DNA of 64,000 nt from Rubrivivax sp. SCN 71-131 (GTDB lineage Bacteria > Pseudomonadota > Gammaproteobacteria > Burkholderiales > Burkholderiaceae_C), in assembly GCA_001724995.1 (NCBI GenBank), contig MEFD01000019.1, forward strand, positions 124,001 through 188,000, read 5' to 3'. Positions 18,560 to 25,809 of this stretch are shown piece by piece (position 1 is the first letter of the stretch; each line of letters opens with the position of its first letter). The notes below the pieces were generated by a model. It saw only the letters and a program-made list of their open reading frames with translations. It did not search any database and was not told where the DNA came from. The position numbers and the translations under genes are program-made.

Positions 18560-20008
18560 CTACCTGTCGCCATCGTCATCCATCAGGTCGGTACCGAACG
18601 GGCTGGACAGATGCTCTCCGAGTGCCGGGAACAGCACCTCGATTGCTTCATCGAACGATGTGTCGCGGCGGTAGACCGACTCACCATTGGCGAAGGACAG
18701 TTTGATCTTGCGCGCGTAGTCGATGAGCCATTTGCGTTGCTTCTCAGGCATGGCCGGCCTGTACGTCTTGTAGGCCCAGAGGTACGGGATCGCATAGGCA
18801 TGCAGTCCAACTCGGCTGGCGGTCCGAAGACCAGCCTCGATGACCTGGAACACCGACAGCTGCGGGCTGTAGCTGACCGGCTTTCCAGTCTGAATCGAGA
18901 GCAGCACCGCCAGGACGCCGTGATATCCGTAGAACCGTGACTCGCGCAGGCCTTCGAAGCCAGGGTGCCACGCTGTGTGCCCCTCCAACTCGTCGACAAC
19001 CGCCACGAGCGCTCGGCGCTCTTCTTCTCCGTGATCGCTCGCGAAGTAGCGCAGTGCTGCTTCCCTGTACGCAGCAATCCCTGCTGCCCATTGCCTTGCC
19101 TGTTCTGCGCGCGACGCCTCGATTCGTTCGGTCTCGATCTGTTTGCGTCGCGCTTCGTAGTCGAAGAAGTAGGGCCGCCGCGTGTCGCTGGGTAGCTTCA
19201 AGTCGGCCATGCCGATAGGCATGAACTGCCAGGTGTCTCGCCACTGCCAGTTGTCATCCAGAGTCGGCACCTGGTGATAGCCACTGAACGTCAGCGCCGA
19301 CCGCTCGCCCGTGTGTCGTCTTGCATCCGCGTCGATCACGAACAGGTTGCGCCGGTTGAAGAACGCCTCGTCTGTCACCGCAGCGCGGCTGCGATTGAAC
19401 TTCGAGAATACCCAGATCACGAAGGTCTTCTCTCTACGGTAGAACGCATCGCGTGCGATCACGTCCGACAGGAACGTGTACGACAGCTGGATCTCGAAGA
19501 CCAGCTTCACGCGGCCGTACAGGCACTTCACATCCGGGCGGCGCCACTCGCCCTTGACCACCTCGCTGAAGGTGGTCTGCTCGCAGTTCACATCCGAGAC
19601 CAGCGGATCTTGCCCGAGCCAGTGCGCGATGTACTCCTTCAGTTCACGATGCTCGCGGCCTTCCTGTTGACCCCGGTACACGAGGGCCTTGATCTGCTCC
19701 GGAGCCAGGCGGTTGCCCTCGTACCAGGGGCAGTCGTGGGATTTGCGGTCGTGCACGAACCAGCGGTTCTGTGCCCCGGTGATGCGCCGTGAGAGGTACA
19801 GGGGGAACTTGCAGATCGCGCACAGATAGCGGACGGCCTGGCCGCCTTTGCGCCGATCGACACGGGCCTCCATCGCCTCTCGCCGCAATCCGCTGAACTC
19901 GTCTTCCGGCATGGCCAACAGCGCCTCAGCCGGAACGAGCTCGCCGGTCTGGTTGTCGATGGCCAGCCTGACGGTCTGCTGCAGTCCTGGGCGCGATGGC
20001 GGTTGCAT
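18560..20008 (-). CDS. CoiA/DUF6035-like protein, probable zinc-binding nuclease
   Basis: A 482-residue protein. A zinc-ribbon-like CAIC (63-66) with H86, H91 and C93 precedes EGREHRELK (about 117-124). Then comes RRPDVK (D159) followed by VFEIQLS (E172, Q174). This order, a Cys/His cluster, a conserved EHxxLK helix and a PD...ExQ nuclease core, resembles CoiA competence proteins and the DUF6035 family. The C-terminal half (about 270-482) is helical and unassigned. The ATG at 20008 was chosen because conserved sequence starts soon after. It heads a two-gene operon with the next nuclease-like gene. Confidence 0.7.
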   Translation of the reverse strand: MQPPSRPGLQQTVRLAIDNQTGELVPAEALLAMPEDEFSGLRREAMEARVDRRKGGQAVRYLCAICKFPLYLSRRITGAQNRWFVHDRKSHDCPWYEGNRLAPEQIKALVYRGQQEGREHRELKEYIAHWLGQDPLVSDVNCEQTTFSEVVKGEWRRPDVKCLYGRVKLVFEIQLSYTFLSDVIARDAFYRREKTFVIWVFSKFNRSRAAVTDEAFFNRRNLFVIDADARRHTGERSALTFSGYHQVPTLDDNWQWRDTWQFMPIGMADLKLPSDTRRPYFFDYEARRKQIETERIEASRAEQARQWAAGIAAYREAALRYFASDHGEEERRALVAVVDELEGHTAWHPGFEGLRESRFYGYHGVLAVLLSIQTGKPVSYSPQLSVFQVIEAGLRTASRVGLHAYAIPYLWAYKTYRPAMPEKQRKWLIDYARKIKLSFANGESVYRRDTSFDEAIEVLFPALGEHLSSPFGTDLMDDDGDR

Positions 20009-20198
20009 GGCTTCATGCTCCAGGGCTTGCCTGGCGTTCCTCCCGTGAGCTACCATTCTCTCCGGCTGCCCGAGCCTGCCGTGCACCCGCACACTGCGGA
20101 AGGTAAACCAGGGTCACTGACTTCCTCCCGCTTGGTACCTCGTGAACTGGGCGCGGCAAGGTGCACACCGCAATGCCCACTTCAACTCGAGGTATTGC

Positions 20199-21719
20199 AT
20201 GAACTCCCCGCTTCTCCAAGACTTCCCGGCCGGCCGCTGGGCCGAGATGTGCGTTCGTCTTGCGCCGCTGCTCGGCGACGTCAAGGGTGCATTGGGGCCG
20301 CAGTGGCACGAGAAGGCTGAAGCCTTCTTCACCGAGGCCGACTTCACGGTTGCCGACGCCATTCTCAGCGGTACCAAGTCCCTTCCGGACTGGTTCATCA
20401 TCCGGTACGCCCCTGCTGGGCAACATCTGGACGATGAGGGAGATACGGTCGCTTGCGCTCCGTCGTGGTCTGATGGGCTGGCGGTCTTGCTACGTGCCTG
20501 CGAAAGCAATCGCAGTCTGCCAAGCCGGGTGGAGTGCGACGCGACCACCCGTACGCTGCGGCTCTTCGTCGGCGAGGAACTGCTCGCCGCCTTGCTGCCG
20601 CTCCCAACTGCCTACGTCTCGCAGGACCTCCGAAAGCGTGCATTGAGCACCATCACGAGTCTCAGGAAGGCAACTGACACGGATGCCGAGTTGCTCAAAC
20701 GAATGCGCAAGTGGCCCGGCCTGTCGGCACTCGGAGCGGTTGAATCTCGCGCCGCCCACGAGATGCAGGAGTTCCGTGAACGGATGGCGCACCATCCGAT
20801 TCCATGCGAGTGGCTGCAGTCGGCCAGGATGCTGTGCGCGGCTTGTTCGAATGCGGAACCCGACACGGCGACCGTGCAGGCTGTCGCTGCGGCGGCGCTG
20901 GGCGCCACGAGTTGGAATCACCTTGCGGCACCGCACGGGCAGTTCAGTGCGCGCCTGCTGCAACCCTGGTACATCAGCAACGATGACGAGATCTGCGCGT
21001 TTCATGCTGACGCCATCGATGCAGCCGCTGATCTGTTCACTCGAGGCCCCAAGGTCTGGGCGGCGGGCTGGGCGGGCATCGCGCTCGAAAGTCACTACGG
21101 CATCACGGCGCCGGACTACGTTCCCATCTACACGTTGCGCGAGCCGTCGCAGGACGCGGCGCGACGGTCGTTCGATGAACGGCAGGTTGCGGCCTATCCG
21201 GTGAGTCGGTCTGAAGCCAAGGCGGAGGTCTTGGCGCGTGTCGCCGGCGTGAAGCCGGAATCAACCGATGCGATCGCTGCACTGTTCGGAATTGGGCTGC
21301 CCGTAGACGTCAAAGCGAGGATGCTCGACGAACGATCAGACGAGATCCTGATCGTGCAGGAGGGGCCGTGGCGTTTCACTAGGAGCGGTGATCCGCTCAA
21401 CCAGCACACCTCGATCTGGGTTCACCGCGTGGGCATTGATGGCAACAGTCTCTGGTGCGCGGCGGTTCCTGCCTACAAGGGGCTTCTGCAGACCCATCGC
21501 GTGACCGGGTTCTATGTCTTCTGCGCCGACTATGACGGCGCACACCCGGTTGCCGTCATCGATGGATTGAGCCCCTCGGCTGTCGCTCAAGTCAGAGCGT
21601 ACCTGCGAGATACGACCGAGGATCGATTGGACTTCCGGGAGGAAAACCGAAGCGCCCGTGACAGGGAAGACTTCAGGAAACTCCTCGGTCATGCCTTGTC
21701 CAGGCGCTCGGTGGCTTGA
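20199..21719 (+). CDS. unknown 506-residue cargo protein
   Basis: A soluble protein of no recognised family. A short segment ALGATSWNHLAA (about residues 225-236) resembles the small helical motif in plasmid-borne 'glyoxalase superfamily' annotations, but this is weak. It is transcribed divergently from the DUF6035-like gene, with a 190-bp shared upstream region. ATG 20199 has GAGG eight bases upstream and is preferred over upstream in-frame starts. It sits with the two nuclease-like genes between traN and trbC. It might be a partner, regulator or independent cargo gene. Confidence 0.6.
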   Translation: MNSPLLQDFPAGRWAEMCVRLAPLLGDVKGALGPQWHEKAEAFFTEADFTVADAILSGTKSLPDWFIIRYAPAGQHLDDEGDTVACAPSWSDGLAVLLRACESNRSLPSRVECDATTRTLRLFVGEELLAALLPLPTAYVSQDLRKRALSTITSLRKATDTDAELLKRMRKWPGLSALGAVESRAAHEMQEFRERMAHHPIPCEWLQSARMLCAACSNAEPDTATVQAVAAAALGATSWNHLAAPHGQFSARLLQPWYISNDDEICAFHADAIDAAADLFTRGPKVWAAGWAGIALESHYGITAPDYVPIYTLREPSQDAARRSFDERQVAAYPVSRSEAKAEVLARVAGVKPESTDAIAALFGIGLPVDVKARMLDERSDEILIVQEGPWRFTRSGDPLNQHTSIWVHRVGIDGNSLWCAAVPAYKGLLQTHRVTGFYVFCADYDGAHPVAVIDGLSPSAVAQVRAYLRDTTEDRLDFREENRSARDREDFRKLLGHALSRRSVA

Positions 21720-21940
21720 GACGCCTGCTTCCTTGTATTGGAAGCGACGCGACATGGCGGTCACATGGCCGGCGCGGATTCATGTCGAGGCCAGGGCGGC
21801 CAGCAAAGCGAGCTGCCCCGGCAGCGCCAGACCGGCTAGGTACGGCGGCCGTCCAGGCTCGCTGCGGCGAAGTGGCTGACAGCAATCAGTCATTTTCGGA
21901 GGCGGCTGGTCTTGGGCGCGAGGCGGAATGGGAGCGGCAC

Positions 21941-22642
21941 CTACTGCTTTGGACGCGCTGATTCTCCGGCGCCCTGATTCAGGTAGCGAATCGCATAGTC
22001 CAGGGTCACGTCTCCAGCGACCTTCGCGAACTGCGTCGATGAGCCACACACGCGGGATGCGCATGCCTCGGCCACGGTGCCGTCCATGGCCAGGACGAAG
22101 GTCGGAGTCCTCGTGATCCCATAGCGATCGAATGCTTCAGGATCGATCTGAACGGCAACGCGGCGGCTGCCGATCAGAGCCTGCATGCGGGTCACCGTGT
22201 CGCGGATCGATCCATTGACCAGCCCCCGCAGCACGAGCGTCGCGCCGGCCCTCGCTGCCTGGTCCACCAGCCGCTGCAGCGTCGCCTCTGGCACGGCGAA
22301 GCTCACGAAGATCAACACCTTCGGCCTTGCCTTGCCCGGAGTAATCGCCGCAACCTGAGCTCCGTTCTGCACATCGAAGCCCTTGGATATGGCCTCAAGG
22401 TCGATGGGCATGCGGGTCACCGGCTGGGGCAGGTTCTCGATGCGCGGTGCGGCCGGAACCGGCACCCGCGCCAACTCAGCCTCGGTCGGCATTCGATGCT
22501 GCTGGCGCGCGCGCTCGATGTCGGCGTCGGTCACGGTGGGTGGCGTTGCCGGAGCACCCAGCACGCTGCCGGCAAGAAGGAGCAAGGTGACTCCCGCGCC
22601 GAGCGTCCGTCCGGTGGGCGATGCCCTGTCAGTAGCCCACAC
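21941..22642 (-). CDS. trbC: F-type pilus assembly protein TrbC
   Basis: A 233-residue exported protein with a hydrophobic signal segment (about residues 15-30). The C-terminal thioredoxin-like fold has KVLIFVSFAVP (no active-site CxxC) and TPTFVLAMDG, matching the F-type TrbC family that processes or assembles pilin in the periplasm. The start is GTG 22642, overlapping the end of traU by 14 bases. In the transfer operon it follows traU and precedes the cargo region that separates it from traN. Confidence 0.85.
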   Translation of the reverse strand: MWATDRASPTGRTLGAGVTLLLLAGSVLGAPATPPTVTDADIERARQQHRMPTEAELARVPVPAAPRIENLPQPVTRMPIDLEAISKGFDVQNGAQVAAITPGKARPKVLIFVSFAVPEATLQRLVDQAARAGATLVLRGLVNGSIRDTVTRMQALIGSRRVAVQIDPEAFDRYGITRTPTFVLAMDGTVAEACASRVCGSSTQFAKVAGDVTLDYAIRYLNQGAGESARPKQ

Positions 22643-23708
22643 AGCAGTTCCTCTTCCGAAACAGCATGAACGCGAAGTCCTCGCCGCGCACCGGGTACTC
22701 CTTGCCGGCGCCCCAGACGATGGTGCTGCGGCCGAAGGGCTGGCAGCAGCGCCCGCCGTCCTTGGCGGTGTTCGCCACCGGATAGGTCAGCTGGGTCTTG
22801 TAGGCGGTCTTGTCCATGGCCGGCAGGAAGTAGGGCCCGCACAGGCCCGGCCGGCCATGCCAGCCCCAGGCCAGCAGCTCGCGGTGCATCTTGGCGGTCA
22901 GCCGCTGCGCGATGAGGGCCGCCGTTCGCACCCCGCCCATGTGGTACGGCACGTGGCCATCGAGGGGGTAGATGCCGCCCTGGCAGCCGGCGCACCAGAA
23001 CATCTCGGCGATGCCGAAACCTGCGGTCGCGGCAACGCAATCGGCCGCGCAGGCGGCCACCGCCACCGGGTTGGCGAACAGCACAGCCTCGGGATTGAGG
23101 ATGAGGGTCAGCTCGTCGTCGTTCCACAGCGGGTCCACCTCGGTCAGGTAGGCCAGGTCGAACGAGCCCCGCTCCAGGCACGGGAAGTCGGTCACCACCT
23201 CCAGCCAGTACAGCACCGGGTTCACGTAGAAGTGCGCCTGGTAGAAGCTGCCGCCGTCGCCATCGCCTTCGGGGCGCGTGAACCGTGCGGCTGCCGGCGC
23301 CGGGATGCCGGGGTCGAGGTCGATGCCGCCCAGCGATGCCAGGCAGAACGGCTTGCGCACAGCCTCCACATGCCGGGCCGGCTCCCAGAAACCGATCGAC
23401 AGTCCGATGGTGGGGTTCACGCCGCAACTGCAGACCGGGGTGGACGGGTTGGGGATGTCCTCCTGGCCATCGAAGTTGGCGATGGTGGCGCTGCCGATGC
23501 TGATCGGCAGGATGCAGCTCCAGCAGATCTCGGTGATCGGGTTGGGGAAGCGGCCAGTGCAGGTCAGGCTGTCGGCGGCCTGCGCAGGCGCCAGCCAGGG
23601 CAGGGCGGAAGCCAGCAACGCGCGGGTAAGCACCTGTCTGGCCCATCGACGACGCGCGGGCATCTTCTGCTCGGCAAACCAGCGGATCATGGAGGGCAGG
23701 GTGGTCAT
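22629..23708 (-). CDS. traU: conjugal transfer pilus assembly protein TraU
   Basis: A 359-residue periplasmic protein needed for pilus assembly and DNA transfer in F-type systems. It has a signal segment (about 25-44) and a cysteine-rich mature part. Conserved segments include GRFPNPITEICWSCILPISIG, PVCSCG and the C-terminal CCQPFGRSTIVWG, all typical of TraU. The ATG at 23708 overlaps the traW stop by four bases, and the gene is followed directly by trbC. Confidence 0.93.
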   Translation of the reverse strand: MTTLPSMIRWFAEQKMPARRRWARQVLTRALLASALPWLAPAQAADSLTCTGRFPNPITEICWSCILPISIGSATIANFDGQEDIPNPSTPVCSCGVNPTIGLSIGFWEPARHVEAVRKPFCLASLGGIDLDPGIPAPAAARFTRPEGDGDGGSFYQAHFYVNPVLYWLEVVTDFPCLERGSFDLAYLTEVDPLWNDDELTLILNPEAVLFANPVAVAACAADCVAATAGFGIAEMFWCAGCQGGIYPLDGHVPYHMGGVRTAALIAQRLTAKMHRELLAWGWHGRPGLCGPYFLPAMDKTAYKTQLTYPVANTAKDGGRCCQPFGRSTIVWGAGKEYPVRGEDFAFMLFRKRNCCVGY

Positions 23709-24379
23709 TGCAAGAGCACCTCGTCGACGCGCAGGCGCATGCCTTCCTGCGAGACCAGGGCGGGCACCTGCCTGATGCCGAAGCGGCGGGTCAGCGTCCC
23801 CTGCTGGTCGTAGTACACCGGCACGCGCCAGACCTTCATCAGGTCCAGGTACGAGCCACCGGTCAGGATGGGCTTGACCTTACCGTCGTAGCGCGCGATC
23901 AGCTCGCGGGCCCGGGCCACCTGTCGTCCGTCGCGGGCATCGAAGAACAGCAGCCGCTTGGACAGCGACACCACCTCCAGCGGGTTCTTGCGCGTCCCGG
24001 CCGGGAACAGCAGCCGGCCCTGCGCATCGACGATGTTGCGGTCGAGCGTGAAGGTCGGATCGATGGTCCAGGACCGTGCAGTCTCGGTGCTTCGTACGCC
24101 CTCGACCGGAGCGGGTTGGCGCACGGCGGCCACACCGCGGCTGCGGGCCTCGTCGATCAGACGCTGCAGTTCACCCGTGCGTTCCTTGTCGCGCAGGCGC
24201 TGCTGGATGAACTCCAGCAGGTGGGGCTCGGCAATGCCGTAGGTCGGGCCGATGGTCCCCAGGTCCACGGCGTGGGTGGCCGTGCTCAGGACCGTGGCGG
24301 CGATCGCCAGCTGGCACCGAGTGACGCGCGCCGGGACGCTTGCGCAGCCGGCCTGAGGCAGTGGCAGCTCGAACTTCAC
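23705..24379 (-). CDS. traW: conjugal transfer protein TraW
   Basis: A 224-residue exported protein of F-type pilus assembly. A signal peptide (about 1-37, ending ATHA) is followed by DLGTIGPTYGIAEPHLLEFI, the hallmark TraW N-terminus. The C-terminal half contains LLFFDARD and VPALVS, also conserved. I chose GTG 24379 because it overlaps the preceding stop by four bases and has GGAAGG upstream; ATG 24400 is an alternative. TraW acts with TrbC and TraU in the periplasm. Confidence 0.9.
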   Translation of the reverse strand: MKFELPLPQAGCASVPARVTRCQLAIAATVLSTATHAVDLGTIGPTYGIAEPHLLEFIQQRLRDKERTGELQRLIDEARSRGVAAVRQPAPVEGVRSTETARSWTIDPTFTLDRNIVDAQGRLLFPAGTRKNPLEVVSLSKRLLFFDARDGRQVARARELIARYDGKVKPILTGGSYLDLMKVWRVPVYYDQQGTLTRRFGIRQVPALVSQEGMRLRVDEVLLQ

Positions 24380-24786
24380 CTTGCCGCCTTCCGGGTGCAT
24401 GAGACCTGCTCGCCCAGCCGAGTCAGCCCTGGCCCGTCCTGAAGGTGGCTGGCCCGGATCATCGCCATCAGCAGCGGATCGCCGTCGCCTTCCGCCATCG
24501 CCTGTCGCAGCTCGCGGCTCGAAAGACTCCGGCGGCACCGGCGCTCGTGGGCCTGGAGATAGGCCTGCGCCCCTTGGTGCGCCGCAGGGGAGATCTGCTG
24601 GAGCAGCGCAAGGTAGTCGGCCATCGGCACGTCGCCCGAGACAGCCGGCCCGGACGATGTCTGCGCCAGCGCGGGCAAGGCCGTTGCGAACGCGGTCAAG
24701 GCGACAAGGGAAGCCAGCGAGGCCAGGGAGGTCGGCTGGGCCATGTGACGGGGCACCGGGCAACGCAGTATCAGGTGCGGATCCAC
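24376..24786 (-). CDS. small secreted protein upstream of traW
   Basis: A 136-residue protein with a hydrophobic leader (about residues 20-41, ending PALAQ). The mature part includes DYLALLQQISPAAHQGAQAYLQAHERRC and a C-terminal cysteine. The start is GTG 24786, which has GAGGGG five bases upstream. It lies between the S26 peptidase and traW genes with a four-base overlap to traW, so it belongs to the transfer operon. I do not recognise a named family. Confidence 0.65.
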   Translation of the reverse strand: MDPHLILRCPVPRHMAQPTSLASLASLVALTAFATALPALAQTSSGPAVSGDVPMADYLALLQQISPAAHQGAQAYLQAHERRCRRSLSSRELRQAMAEGDGDPLLMAMIRASHLQDGPGLTRLGEQVSCTRKAAR

Positions 24787-24795
24787 GGCGGCCCC

Positions 24796-25338
24796 TCAGA
24801 ACAGTGGCACCACGGTGCCCAGCACCTGCTCGGCCCGCACGAGCCCGCTGCTGCGGTAGCGCGAGTCGAACGAGTCCGGGCCAGTGCCCTGCACGTAGTA
24901 GTGGCCTGGCGGGATCACGGTCGGCGCAATCGGCTCCAACGGGCGCCGGTCGAAGGCCTGGGGCTTGGCCGTGCCGACGACGACACCGTTGACCGACACC
25001 GTGCGGCCGGACACCGTCACCACGTCGCCCGGCAGGCCGCGCACGACCTTGAAGAACGGCTGTCCGTCCAGTCCGGGGTACGCGGTTCGCGCCTCGCCCG
25101 CAAACGAGAAGATGACGAACTCTCCGCGCTGCAACGGATGCTCGCCGTGCTGCAGCCAGGCAACCCTGTACGGCAGGCTGCCCGTCCAGTTGAAGAGGAC
25201 CGGTACCCGCGGCGTCGGGTCGATGAAAAGCCGCGTGTAGGCGACGGCCCAGATCGCGAAGACGGGCAGGTATAGGTACCAGCGTCGCCGCACGTGCGTC
25301 GCAAAGTCGATGGCCTGGGTGCGAAGGCTGCGCTTCAT
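24796..25338 (-). CDS. S26-family signal peptidase of the transfer operon
   Basis: A 180-residue membrane peptidase similar to plasmid TraF(RP4)-type maturation peptidases. One N-terminal transmembrane helix (about 20-38) is followed by box B-like NWTGSLPYRVAW with the candidate nucleophile serine, KVVRGLPGD with the general-base lysine, and GPDSFDSRYRSSGL, all S26 landmarks. Its likely substrates are the ICE pilin or other exported transfer proteins. It overlaps trbI by four bases. Confidence 0.85.
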   Translation of the reverse strand: MKRSLRTQAIDFATHVRRRWYLYLPVFAIWAVAYTRLFIDPTPRVPVLFNWTGSLPYRVAWLQHGEHPLQRGEFVIFSFAGEARTAYPGLDGQPFFKVVRGLPGDVVTVSGRTVSVNGVVVGTAKPQAFDRRPLEPIAPTVIPPGHYYVQGTGPDSFDSRYRSSGLVRAEQVLGTVVPLF

Positions 25339-25793
25339 CGGGCCTCCTCGGGGTCGTTCCTGTGGGGTGTGTGGGGATGGCCCAGCTTCTGCTGCAGCAG
25401 TGCCGTCAGATCGACGGTCCGCGGTGTCCGGCCGGCCACGGCGCTCTTCAGCATCACCAGGCAGGCGCAGTCCCGGGGCAGTTCCTCCAGCGCCGCCGGC
25501 AGCCGCTGCGAGAAGTTCCGGGCCAGCGCAAACGCCTTCTCGCGGTCGGCGTCGGTGGCGGCACGGGTCAGGAGCTGGGTGAACTCGGCCTCCTTCTGCC
25601 GGTACACCTCGCCGACATCGACGACGCCGACCCGCTGGGCCGGGCGCACCACCACGCGGTCGTAGGCGGCCAGCGTGCCCAGCACGATCAGCAGCGCGAA
25701 TGCCGCGTGGAGGAGGATGGGCGCCATGCCCACAGGCCCGGCAACGGGCTGCTGGGGTTTCGGGCCTGGACTGGCGCTGGCGTCGAGATCCAT
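25335..25793 (-). CDS. trbI: F-type conjugal transfer protein TrbI
   Basis: A 152-residue inner-membrane protein with one transmembrane helix (about residues 24-45). The following VVVRPAQRVGVVDVGEVY segment and a helical periplasmic part match the F-type TrbI family (unrelated to RP4 TrbI), which modulates pilus outgrowth or retraction. It is located between traC and the S26 peptidase, a normal position for this gene. Confidence 0.85.
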   Translation of the reverse strand: MDLDASASPGPKPQQPVAGPVGMAPILLHAAFALLIVLGTLAAYDRVVVRPAQRVGVVDVGEVYRQKEAEFTQLLTRAATDADREKAFALARNFSQRLPAALEELPRDCACLVMLKSAVAGRTPRTVDLTALLQQKLGHPHTPHRNDPEEAR

Positions 25794-25809
25794 GGGGGCC
25801 TCGCCAGGG

